DNA of 11,434 bases from an uncultured Eubacteriales bacterium. Lineage in GTDB: Bacteria; Bacillota; Clostridia; Oscillospirales; Oscillospiraceae. Below are positions 1-5,761 of this stretch, piece after piece. The notes under the pieces were generated by a model, which worked only from the letters and a program-made list of their open reading frames with translations, searched no databases and had not been told where the DNA came from. Within the stretch, counting starts at the first letter, position 1, and each line of letters starts with the position of its first letter. Both the position numbers and the translations under genes were made by a program. The DNA lies in contig CABPXX010000014.1 of the NCBI GenBank assembly GCA_902461475.1, positions 1 to 11,434 of the forward strand, written 5' to 3'.

Positions 1-596
1 TGGGGACGGGCACCCACGGATGCCTGCCACACCCCGTCCACGCAGGAGACCGCACAGGTGAGGATGGGGAAGTCGGTGCGGGCATGGCGCATAGCCTGGT
101 AGGACACCTGCATGGGCTGCTTGTCCAACACCAGCTTCACCAGGATGTCCCGGTCCGCGGGCATCTGGGCATACTGCTCCAGGGAAATCTCTCCGGCGTG
201 GTGGCACACCACCTTGGCGTTCAGGGCCAGGAACACGGTGAGCACGTCGGAGAAGCCATAGCGGCCAAAAATGGAGCCACCCACCGTGGCGGTGTTGCGG
301 AACTGCACGCCCACAATGTCCTTGACGGCATCGGCCACAGCATGGTTCGTCCAGGCATTGAGAGCAGGGTGCTGCTCCAGTTGGCGCAGGGTGACCATAC
401 AGCCGATCTCAAACGTATGGTCTGTCTCCACAATGGTGTCCAGCCCCAGGCCGGACAGGTCAATGGCAGTGTCCACACTGCGGGTGGTCATTTTCATCCA
501 GTGCATACCGCCCAGGATGAGATTGGCTTTCTTTTGGTTCAATTCGCAGGCCTGTTCCAGGCTCTCCGCCCGGACATATTGTCTGATGGTCAACAA
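1..596 (-). CDS. Xanthine dehydrogenase-family FAD-binding subunit (N-terminal part, cut by left edge)
   Basis: This is the FAD-binding (medium, CoxM/XdhB-type) subunit of a molybdenum hydroxylase, which passes electrons between the 2Fe-2S subunit and flavin in the cytoplasm. Translating the minus strand gives 198 residues with no stop before the window edge. Residues 28-30 (LGG, in LILGGMHWMKM) and 104-108 (TVGGS, followed by IFGRYGFSD) match the two glycine-rich flavin-binding stretches of the family; the first normally reads AGGT/AGGH, so this is the variant with GGMHWMK. The start is a TTG at 596 (a second TTG follows at 593): GGAGGAAG lies 7 bases upstream, and an in-frame TGA about 13 codons further up with no ATG or GTG between excludes a longer form. 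It has its own promoter and is separated from the upstream mocA-like gene by a terminator, but that neighbour makes the cofactor for this enzyme class, which supports the call. The substrate (xanthine, another purine, nicotinate or other) cannot be told. The Mo and Fe-S subunits are expected beyond the left edge. Confidence 0.85.
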   Translation of the reverse strand, partial: MLTIRQYVRAESLEQACELNQKKANLILGGMHWMKMTTRSVDTAIDLSGLGLDTIVETDHTFEIGCMVTLRQLEQHPALNAWTNHAVADAVKDIVGVQFRNTATVGGSIFGRYGFSDVLTVFLALNAKVVCHHAGEISLEQYAQMPADRDILVKLVLDKQPMQVSYQAMRHARTDFPILTCAVSCVDGVWQASVGARP

Positions 597-651
597 GACA
601 CTTCCTCCAAACCTTGTATTTTCAAATCATATGGCCAATGCACAACGATAC

Positions 652-663
652 ACAATATATTGT
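652..663. promoter_or_regulatory. Perfect 12-bp palindrome over the -10 region (possible operator)
   Basis: ACAATATATTGT reads the same on both strands and covers most of the TACAAT -10 box and the presumed start point of the FAD-subunit promoter. Its position fits a dimeric repressor site, but it is very A+T-rich and short, so a chance palindrome in a promoter is quite possible. No regulator gene is visible nearby. Confidence 0.3.
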
Positions 664-687
664 ACCGTACTTTCATGAGGATGTAAA
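659..687 (-). promoter_or_regulatory. Sigma-A promoter for the FAD-subunit gene
   Basis: On the minus strand TTTACA (687-682) and TACAAT (664-659) are separated by 17 bases. Each box differs from consensus at one position. The predicted start near 652 leaves a leader of about 55 bases before the TTG at 596. It sits right after the mocA terminator, as expected for the next transcription unit. Confidence 0.7.
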
Positions 688-691
688 GCGA

Positions 692-725
692 CAAAAAGCA
701 CACCCCGTGCCAATTAGGGGTGTGC
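692..725 (-). terminator. Intrinsic terminator that includes the mocA-like stop codon
   Basis: A perfect 9-bp stem (GCACACCCC at 717-725 read on the minus strand, pairing with 698-706) closes a 10-base loop, followed by a run of five T (697-693). The TAA stop of the mocA-like gene (716-714) is inside the loop and the last two codons (His, Pro) form part of the 5' arm. It would end the HAD-rsmF-GNAT-mocA transcript. Confidence 0.85.
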
Positions 726-1292
726 CTGTAAATATTGCTGAATTCTGGACAATTTTTCCGGCGTGTCTGCATCCCACAGCTCCTGGGGCCCCGCCGCCTC
801 GCTATACCACACCGGGGTATCTCCCACGGCAGCCATGCCCCCATGTTCTCCCGTGAGTTTCTTCAGGGCAGGAAAGAGGTGGGCAGGGAAGAGGGTGGGG
901 CTGGAGGGCTGGCCCTGATATGCCAAACGGTGCACCACTTGGGGCTGGGCTTGAAAGGCAGACACCAGGCAGCGAATGCTATCCGAGCTGCACAGGGGCT
1001 GATCTCCCAGAATGAACAGGCATCCATCTGCGTCCTGGATAGCCTCCAACCCCAGGCGGATGGACTGGCTCTGGGGGCCACCCTGGTAGGCCACCGTCTT
1101 CACCCCATGACGACGGCACAGAGTCTCTACCTCAGGGTCGCTGACCACCGCCACCACTTGAGAAAAGCAGGGGAGGGGAATGGCCTCCAGGGTGTGCTCC
1201 AACAGCGATTTGCCAGCCAGAGGAGCCAGCAGCTTGTTTCCGCCAAATCGCACACTCTTTCCCGCAGCCAGGATTATGCAGCCAAGCCTCAT
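714..1292 (-). CDS. MocA-like molybdenum cofactor nucleotidyltransferase
   Basis: A 192-residue protein of the MobA-like NTP transferase fold (PF12804). The best match is the MocA type, which transfers CMP from CTP to molybdopterin to make the dinucleotide cofactor used by xanthine dehydrogenase-like enzymes. Visible signs are the N-terminal nucleotide site LAAGKSVRFGGNK (residues 8-20), the GGPQSQSIRLGL stretch (71-82), GDQP (96-99), the PSSPTLFP segment, and a C-terminal DADTPEKL like the DIDTPEDL of the family. Length is typical. The ATG has AAGGAGG 7 bases upstream, inside the 12-base gap after the GNAT gene, so it is translated from the same message. The next gene downstream encodes a molybdenum hydroxylase subunit, which favours a cytidylyl over a guanylyl transferase. 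Related YgfJ-like proteins of selenium-dependent hydroxylase clusters share these motifs and cannot be excluded. Confidence 0.8.
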   Translation of the reverse strand: MRLGCIILAAGKSVRFGGNKLLAPLAGKSLLEHTLEAIPLPCFSQVVAVVSDPEVETLCRRHGVKTVAYQGGPQSQSIRLGLEAIQDADGCLFILGDQPLCSSDSIRCLVSAFQAQPQVVHRLAYQGQPSSPTLFPAHLFPALKKLTGEHGGMAAVGDTPVWYSEAAGPQELWDADTPEKLSRIQQYLQAHP

Positions 1293-1304
1293 GGAAATTC
1301 CTCC

Positions 1305-1805
1305 TTACAAGGTGATTTCGTACATCACCTCGGTTGTGCCCAAATTCTCTTGTATCCGGTCTGTCAAATGGAATCCTTGCTTCTCATAGAAACGTCGTGC
1401 CCGGTCATTGGCCTCAAACACCCACAGCACAAGTCGGAGGTACCCGGCATGTTTCGCCTCCTCCAACACGTGCTCTATCATATGGGAGCCATATCCGTGC
1501 CCCCAGAATTGGGGCAAACTGTGGATACAAATCAATTCCGCAACCTCTGTCCCCAGGTTGTCCCGGTTTTCGCTCCAGGCGGTCATGCCCTGGGGAACTC
1601 CATCCACGCATTGGAGAGAGACATGAGCCAACTGGTGTTCCAGCACATATACATGCATCGCTTGAGCCTCTTCCAGCTGCGTAGCCTGAGCCAAAGCCTC
1701 TGGAGAGAGTATGCCTCCAAAGGCGGCGTTCCATGCCTCTGTTTGAATGTGAGCCAAAATCGGGGCATCCTCCGGTACAGCAGGGCGAAGGATTAACTCT
1801 GGCAT
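1305..1805 (-). CDS. GNAT-family N-acetyltransferase
   Basis: A 166-residue single-domain GNAT protein (PF00583) that should move an acetyl group from acetyl-CoA to an amine. The acetyl-CoA pyrophosphate loop is seen as QFWGHGYG (residues 99-106, the Q/RxxGxG/A motif) after the beta-strand VAELICIHSL, and the C-terminal signature NDRARRFYEKQGF (133-145) is the usual alpha4-beta6 region. I place the start at the ATG at 1805, because the AGGAG upstream is 8 bases away; an in-frame TTG at 1811 lies only about 2 bases from it. It lies 18 bases after the rsmF-like gene and 12 bases before the mocA-like gene. The substrate is unknown: nothing here distinguishes ribosomal-protein, antibiotic or small-molecule acetylation. 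Confidence 0.85.
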   Translation of the reverse strand: MPELILRPAVPEDAPILAHIQTEAWNAAFGGILSPEALAQATQLEEAQAMHVYVLEHQLAHVSLQCVDGVPQGMTAWSENRDNLGTEVAELICIHSLPQFWGHGYGSHMIEHVLEEAKHAGYLRLVLWVFEANDRARRFYEKQGFHLTDRIQENLGTTEVMYEITL

Positions 1806-1823
1806 ATCCAATTCTCCTCTCGT

Positions 1824-3167
1824 TCAGCGCAAGGTGCGCCGCAGCCCCTTGGGGAAGTGGTTTTTCAAAATGCCGTTGCTGCCCTTGACCCAGCCCAGGG
1901 ACAGCCCATCCACTTTCAGGAGGGTCCATCCAGTCTGGGTGCCGGGGATGGTGTTCCCGGATAAGTAGGCGGCAATTTCCGGAGCGTCTATCGGATAGTC
2001 CACCTGAGAGGCGGATTCTTTCAGCCACAGGGCCAGGGCGTGGGCGGGCTCGAAGCGATTTTTCAGCAGTTGGCCCAGCTCCAGGCCAGCCCGCAGCACC
2101 TTGAGTCCCTTCAAGGCAGGCAGTTCTTCCGGCACCATCCATAGATTCTTCCCAAAGGAGATGAGCTTACCCTGGGGTAGCGTGACCCCAGCGGCGTCAC
2201 AGAACTCCCTCAATTCCTTGGGGATGGCTATGGCGGACTCCAAAGGCTGGTCCTGACCTGCTGTATCTCCCTGACGCTCCAACACCGCTGCAAAGTGGCC
2301 CTCGCCGTGGACCTTGTGGGGCCAGAGGCGGAAGGTGTGCTCTAAGCCGCAGGGCAGGGCATCCACCCAGTCCGGGCGTCCCGGTGCAAACCAGGGGGCG
2401 TCCACGGAGACCAGGGAAAAGTCCGGATGGGCCTGGAGAAAGGCGGCAATGACCCCCTCGTTCTCCTCGGGGGCAAAGGTACAGGTGGAATACACCATGC
2501 GGCCACCGGGCCGGAGCATTTGGGCGGCAGAGTGGAGAATCTCGCCCTGGCGGTGGGCACACATCTGTACTGTCTCCACACTCCAGTCGGTGGAGGCCGC
2601 CTCTTCCTTGCGGAACATGCCCTCACCGGAACAGGGAGCATCCACCAGAATCCGGTCAAAATATTCCACGAACCGCTCAGACAGCTTGCGGGGATGCTCA
2701 TTGAGCACTAGGGCATTGGCCACTGCCATGCGCTCCAGATTGCGGCTGAGAATCACCGCCCGCTTGGGCTCGATCTCGTTGGACACCAACAGCCCCTGAC
2801 CGTCCAACAGAGCGGCCAGCTGGGAGGACTTCCCGCCAGGGGCAGCGCACAGGTCCAGTACCCGCATGCCCGGCTGCACATCCAGCAGCCCTGCCGGGGC
2901 CATGGCACTAGCCTCCTGGAGATAATACAGCCCCGCCTCATGGTAGGGAGACAGGCCGGGCCGGGTATCGGGGTCATAGTAATAGCCGCTGTCTGCCCAA
3001 GGTACCGGGTTGAGGCCAAACTGCGGCAAAGGAGGCGGGGTGTGGGTTTTCAGTTTGTTCAGGCGCAGCGCCACCCACCGGGGATGTTCGGCCGCCGCCA
3101 GGCATGCCGCCAGGTCTGCGGGCCCGGGCTGGGCCTCCAGCCGTTTGAGAAATTCTTCTGGAAACAT
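1824..3167 (-). CDS. RsmF/RsmB-type 16S rRNA (cytosine-C5) methyltransferase
   Basis: A 447-residue SAM-dependent RNA m5C methyltransferase of the NOL1/NOP2/Sun family, closest in layout to RsmF (YebU). SAM-binding motif I is DLCAAPGGKSS (residues 105-115); motif IV DAPCSGEGMF carries Cys179; motif VI YSTCTFAPEENE carries Cys229. In this family the motif VI Cys attacks the cytosine and the motif IV Cys helps release the product. The last 150 residues or so match the extra C-terminal domains of RsmF-like proteins, including a PUA-like end (NGILKNHFPKGLRR), which would contact rRNA. The frame is open further upstream to 3413, overlapping the HAD gene, but the ATG at 3167 has GGAGG 7 bases upstream and the protein there begins as family members do (FPEEFLKRLE). 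It follows the HAD gene by 28 bases. The target cytosine cannot be assigned. Confidence 0.88.
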   Translation of the reverse strand: MFPEEFLKRLEAQPGPADLAACLAAAEHPRWVALRLNKLKTHTPPPLPQFGLNPVPWADSGYYYDPDTRPGLSPYHEAGLYYLQEASAMAPAGLLDVQPGMRVLDLCAAPGGKSSQLAALLDGQGLLVSNEIEPKRAVILSRNLERMAVANALVLNEHPRKLSERFVEYFDRILVDAPCSGEGMFRKEEAASTDWSVETVQMCAHRQGEILHSAAQMLRPGGRMVYSTCTFAPEENEGVIAAFLQAHPDFSLVSVDAPWFAPGRPDWVDALPCGLEHTFRLWPHKVHGEGHFAAVLERQGDTAGQDQPLESAIAIPKELREFCDAAGVTLPQGKLISFGKNLWMVPEELPALKGLKVLRAGLELGQLLKNRFEPAHALALWLKESASQVDYPIDAPEIAAYLSGNTIPGTQTGWTLLKVDGLSLGWVKGSNGILKNHFPKGLRRTLR

Positions 3168-3195
3168 GGGTTGTCCTCCGCCTTTTGTGGTGAAA

Positions 3196-3993
3196 TTAGG
3201 GCAGCTGATTGGTAGCCAGGAAGTGGCGCAGTACATCCTCCACCCGGTGGCAGGTGGTGGGGAACTGCTCCAAAAGTCCCTGCTCTGCGGCAGCCATGAG
3301 GTATGGGTGGCCCACCACGGAGAGCATGGCCGCATCGTTCCAGTTGTCGCCAAAGGCCAGCACGTCCTTGGGGTCAATGCCCATGGAGCGGCACAGGCCC
3401 AGCACCCCCACACCTTTGTCCGCCAAGGTGAAGTCCAGCCAGTCCTCTCCGGCCACAGCCATGTGGAAGACGGTGGACCAGGCAGGGCCCAGGGCCTCTG
3501 CGGCGGGCTTGGTGCCCAGAGGACAATAGGCGGAAACCTTCAAAATCTCCTCCGGAATCTCTTCCACGTCCTCTACAATTTTCAGCTGGAAGCCCTTGAA
3601 ATCCCGCATGTGTACCACGTAGTCCTGGGTGCACTGGCACAGGTAGGCATATTTGGGGCCGGTGATCAGCAGCTGGCTGTCAGGCAAGTTTAAAATCTCC
3701 CGGGCCAGAGCCAGAGCGGAGGAGCGCTCCATGGGCGTAGAACCCAAGATGGGGGCGGTGTCCTCGGTGCCTGGCCCGTAAATCACGCCGCCGTTTTCGC
3801 ACACATAGGACAGCTCATTGGCAATGTGGGGAAAGAGGGAGCGGATGGAGTGGTACTGCCGACCGGAGGTAGGGCAGAAGGGAATGCCCCGCTCTTTGAG
3901 CTGCTCAATGAGAGAAAAGATTTCTCCGGACAGCTTGGTCTCCCCGTAGGGCAGCAGGGTGCCGTCGATATCGCTGACAACCAGTTTTATCAT
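3196..3993 (-). CDS. Cof-type HAD-superfamily hydrolase
   Basis: A 265-residue Cof/YidA-type HAD phosphatase (subfamily IIB), cytoplasmic and Mg-dependent. Motif I is DIDGT (residues 8-12; Asp8 nucleophile, Asp10 acid/base), motif II TSGR (42-45), motif III Lys193 (in ADKGVG) and motif IV GDNWND (215-220). The C2-type cap occupies roughly residues 80-190. All catalytic residues are present. Such enzymes remove phosphate from sugar phosphates, FMN, PLP and similar small molecules; the sequence does not say which. The ATG at 3993 has AAGGAGA 8 bases upstream and starts directly on the beta-strand before motif I; the longer open frame to 4062 would run over the promoter. It is the first gene of a four-gene operon. 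Confidence 0.88.
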   Translation of the reverse strand: MIKLVVSDIDGTLLPYGETKLSGEIFSLIEQLKERGIPFCPTSGRQYHSIRSLFPHIANELSYVCENGGVIYGPGTEDTAPILGSTPMERSSALALAREILNLPDSQLLITGPKYAYLCQCTQDYVVHMRDFKGFQLKIVEDVEEIPEEILKVSAYCPLGTKPAAEALGPAWSTVFHMAVAGEDWLDFTLADKGVGVLGLCRSMGIDPKDVLAFGDNWNDAAMLSVVGHPYLMAAAEQGLLEQFPTTCHRVEDVLRHFLATNQLP

Positions 3994-4035
3994 TGCTTGT
4001 CTCTCCTTTATATCAAAACCTATGAAATCTCGGTG

Positions 4036-4064
4036 ATTATACCATAGCTCTTTTCGTTTCACAA
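4036..4064 (-). promoter_or_regulatory. Sigma-A promoter for the HAD-rsmF-GNAT-mocA operon
   Basis: On the minus strand TTGTGA (4064-4059), 17 bases, then TATAAT (4041-4036), with a TGG just before the -10 that makes an extended -10. The predicted start is near 4029, about 36 bases before the ATG at 3993. The -35 box abuts the tail of the yhhQ terminator. Confidence 0.8.
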
Positions 4065-4099
4065 GAGAAACCCCTCCACGGTGTGAAACCGTGGAGGGG
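4063..4099 (-). terminator. Intrinsic terminator after yhhQ
   Basis: A perfect 12-bp G+C-rich stem (4088-4099 with 4071-4082) and a 5-base loop lie 7 bases past the yhhQ stop. The tail on the minus strand is TTTCTCTT, a broken but T-rich run. Confidence 0.8.
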
Positions 4100-4106
4100 G
4101 AAAATT

Positions 4107-4811
4107 TTATCCAACCGCCTGACGCTTTTCGTGGATGCGCCGAGCCAAGTACACAATGGGGGTGTCCAAAAGAGAGGTAAAGATAAAGATGACGTAGCTA
4201 GACAGCACGATGGACACCAGAGTGGGTAAATCGTACCTGCCGTAAAAGGCAAACAAGGTGTATAAAATGGCGTTGAGCAGCTGGGAGATCAGGGTAGAGC
4301 CATTGTTTCGCACCCACAAAAAGGCCCGGCGATCTCCGCTGCGGCGCTGGGTGAACTCCCACCACTTGTGGTACAGCCACACATCAAACACCTGAACAAT
4401 GGCGTACACGGCCAGAGAGGCCAGCATGAGCCGAGGGGTATTGGAGAAAATGGCCTGCATGGACGGAGTAGCCCAGTCGTTCACCGAGGGCACATACATC
4501 AGCCAGGACTGGGAGACCAGCACAAAGAGGACATTGGCGGCAATGCCAATCCATACCGCCTGTTGGGCCTGCTTTTTTCCTGCAATCTCGCTGAGAATAT
4601 CCGTGACCAAAAACGTAGTGGCAAAAAGGATATTGCCCAGGGTCATCTCCATGCCAAAGGCTTGGACCAAAATCAGCACCTCGATATTGGCGGCAATGGT
4701 GGCAAAGACGGTAAAGGACATGAGACCACTGGGGCCAAACAGGAAAAACCACAGCAGCACAGAGCCGTACAGGACCAAAAGGGTGACAATCAATAGCAGT
4801 TCATTTCTCAT
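4107..4811 (-). CDS. yhhQ: YhhQ-family queuosine precursor transporter
   Basis: A 234-residue integral membrane protein with about six to seven hydrophobic segments (roughly residues 5-25, 31-53, 59-76, 86-105, 127-147, 172-191, 196-222). Two family signatures are seen: FLVTDILSEIAGKKQA (67-82), matching the TDILSE-YGKK-A loop of the YhhQ/COG1738 family, and WVRNNGSTLISQLLNAILYT (166-185), matching its R-N-ST-ISQ-D region, here with Asn where many members have Asp. E. coli YhhQ imports preQ0 and preQ1, and chlamydial homologues import queuine, so the cargo may be any 7-deazaguanine base. Its ATG overlaps the TGA of the queL-like gene by four bases (ATGA), with GGAGAG 5 bases upstream inside that gene, implying coupled translation. 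The pairing with a queuine-lyase candidate points to queuine or preQ1 uptake. A terminator follows. Confidence 0.88.
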   Translation of the reverse strand: MRNELLLIVTLLVLYGSVLLWFFLFGPSGLMSFTVFATIAANIEVLILVQAFGMEMTLGNILFATTFLVTDILSEIAGKKQAQQAVWIGIAANVLFVLVSQSWLMYVPSVNDWATPSMQAIFSNTPRLMLASLAVYAIVQVFDVWLYHKWWEFTQRRSGDRRAFLWVRNNGSTLISQLLNAILYTLFAFYGRYDLPTLVSIVLSSYVIFIFTSLLDTPIVYLARRIHEKRQAVG

Positions 4812-5611
4812 AATTTCTCTCCTACACCAAAGTCTGTATTCTCCAACAGAATATCCACCCGGGGGTTGTCCTTGTACAGGGGGTAAACCTCCCGCACAAA
4901 GGCTGCCCGAACCTCCAAATCAGGAAGAATAGGGGTGGTGTTGGGAACCATCACGTTGATACAAACCCGGTGAAAGTGAGCAAGGCCTGTCTCCACGTCC
5001 CGCTTCATGCCCTCCACACTCTGGCCCGACAGGCCAAAGAGGAGACAGCACTCATCGAAGGGGGCGGCAATGGCGGCAGGGTCCGTCTCGTCAATGCCCT
5101 TGTCCAAGATGCGCTCCCGGTAGTCGGCATCGAAGGTCTCAACTCCAATTTTCACGTGGAGGGTTACCCCCAGCTTTGCAAAGTGCTCCCGCAAAGCCGG
5201 AATGGTCTTGCGAAACAGCCAGTGGCTTTCCACATGCAGGTCCCGGATGCCCCGCTCCAGGCACACCCGGTCCACCTCCGCCAAGGTAGAGGGGTGGAGC
5301 TCAGCAAAGGACCCGGAGTTGATGACCTCCAGGCGACCATAGCGCCCCGTGACATGGGACAGCGCCTCCCGGTTGAGAATCAGGTTGGCCTCCTCGTCCT
5401 GGGAGGCATCCAGGTGGTAATCGCAAAACCGACACCGTTTCCAGGCACACCCCCGGCCCCGCAGCAAAACAATTTCCCTCGGGTTTTTATCTTCGATGAC
5501 AGAATAGCGACTGAGTTCCACCGTGAATCCCTCCATGGACAAAAAATAAGGTGCACCCTCCGGTTTCGGAGCGTACACCATCCTCGTTGTTTGCGCACAA
5601 AAGCGCACCAC
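4808..5611 (-). CDS. queL: Radical SAM protein, probable queuine lyase (QueL-like)
   Basis: A radical SAM enzyme of up to 267 residues. The 4Fe-4S cysteines are Cys55, Cys60 and Cys63 in RGRGCAWKRCRFCDYH, a CX4CX2C spacing instead of the usual CX3CX2C. Following strands (LEVINSGSFAELHP, DLHVESHWLF, VKIGVETFDADYRE) fit the partial TIM barrel, with the ES/GVET region expected near SAM. The direct coupling to yhhQ suggests queuosine metabolism. In Clostridioides difficile and other gut bacteria a radical SAM subgroup (QueL) turns queuine into preQ1, so that a preQ1-specific tRNA-guanine transglycosylase can use it; this is the most likely role here. The call rests on context and general family look, not on an alignment. 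Other uncharacterised radical SAM proteins, or relatives of the archaeosine enzyme RaSEA, are alternatives. The start is unsure: GTG at 5611 or 5608 (weak AGG upstream, inside a hairpin) or ATG at 5581 (codon 11, GAGG directly adjacent). Confidence 0.68.
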   Translation of the reverse strand: MVRFCAQTTRMVYAPKPEGAPYFLSMEGFTVELSRYSVIEDKNPREIVLLRGRGCAWKRCRFCDYHLDASQDEEANLILNREALSHVTGRYGRLEVINSGSFAELHPSTLAEVDRVCLERGIRDLHVESHWLFRKTIPALREHFAKLGVTLHVKIGVETFDADYRERILDKGIDETDPAAIAAPFDECCLLFGLSGQSVEGMKRDVETGLAHFHRVCINVMVPNTTPILPDLEVRAAFVREVYPLYKDNPRVDILLENTDFGVGEKL

Positions 5612-5626
5612 AGCCTGGAGCTGTGG
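5592..5626 (-). promoter_or_regulatory. Two adjacent hairpins over the queL start codons
   Basis: On the minus strand CCACAGC and GCTGTGG form a 7-bp stem with a 5-base loop (5626-5608), followed directly by TGCGC and GCGCA with a 6-base loop (5607-5592). The first hairpin covers both GTG start candidates and the only AGG near them, so it could hide the start. If the true start is the ATG at 5581, both hairpins belong to the leader. The TTTTG after it is too short and too late for a convincing terminator. Confidence 0.4.
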
Positions 5627-5630
5627 CTTT

Positions 5631-5673
5631 CCCGTAGTTTTGTTTAGAGACAGGATGGTTCCGAACTGCCTGT
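5631..5673 (-). promoter_or_regulatory. Possible preQ1-type riboswitch (H-type pseudoknot) in the queL leader
   Basis: Soon after the predicted transcription start the leader reads ACAGG, a 14-base loop, then CCTGT (perfect 5-bp P1, 5673-5669 with 5654-5650), then an A-rich tail CTAAACAAAACTACGG. AACT in the tail (5639-5636) can pair with AGTT in the loop (5667-5664), giving an H-type pseudoknot with an A-rich third loop, the layout of class I preQ1 aptamers, whose tails read like AACAAAAC or AAAAAACTA. The 14-base loop is a little longer than in well-known class I examples, and I could not match every conserved base. The position, in front of a queuosine salvage operon, is what makes this worth listing. 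Confidence 0.35.
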
Positions 5674-5691
5674 TATGGAATTGCGGATTTT

Positions 5692-5719
5692 ATTATAGCG
5701 GATTTTCCCCACCTGTCAA
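5692..5719 (-). promoter_or_regulatory. Sigma-A promoter for queL-yhhQ
   Basis: On the minus strand a consensus TTGACA (5719-5714) and consensus TATAAT (5697-5692) are separated by 16 bases. The start is expected near 5685, giving a leader of about 75 bases to the first GTG. The -35 box lies 3 bases past the rnpB terminator stem. Confidence 0.85.
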
Positions 5720-5722
5720 GAG

Positions 5723-5758
5723 AAAAACGGCTCACCCCGGATGGGGTAAGCCGTTTTT
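5723..5758 (-). terminator. Intrinsic terminator after rnpB
   Basis: A 16-bp stem with a 4-base loop: A5 plus CGGCTTACCCC pairing with GGGGTGAGCCG plus T5, then CTCTTG. One position is G-U in the minus-strand RNA but C-A on the plus strand, so the structure is selected for the minus-strand transcript, that is rnpB. It starts 3 bases past the mature RNA end. Confidence 0.88.
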
Positions 5759-5761
5759 GGT

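Noticed and set aside
735..1796. 353-codon open frame on the plus strand across the GNAT and mocA-like genes
   Set aside because: It has no family motif and no ribosome site, and lies antisense to two genes with clear motifs and good starts; an open shadow frame in G+C-rich DNA.
3168..3413. Longer N-terminus for the rsmF-like gene
   Set aside because: It would overlap the HAD gene by more than 200 bases, is rich in Trp/Cys/Pro as shadows are, and ignores the strong ribosome site before 3167.
3994..4062. Longer N-terminus for the HAD gene
   Set aside because: The extension would cover the promoter and start point; the ATG at 3993 has the ribosome site and begins directly at the DIDGT strand.
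5592..5626. Intrinsic terminator (attenuator) in the queL leader
   Set aside because: The stem is not followed directly by a T-run; the only TTTT is in the loop of the next hairpin. Kept as possible start-site control instead.
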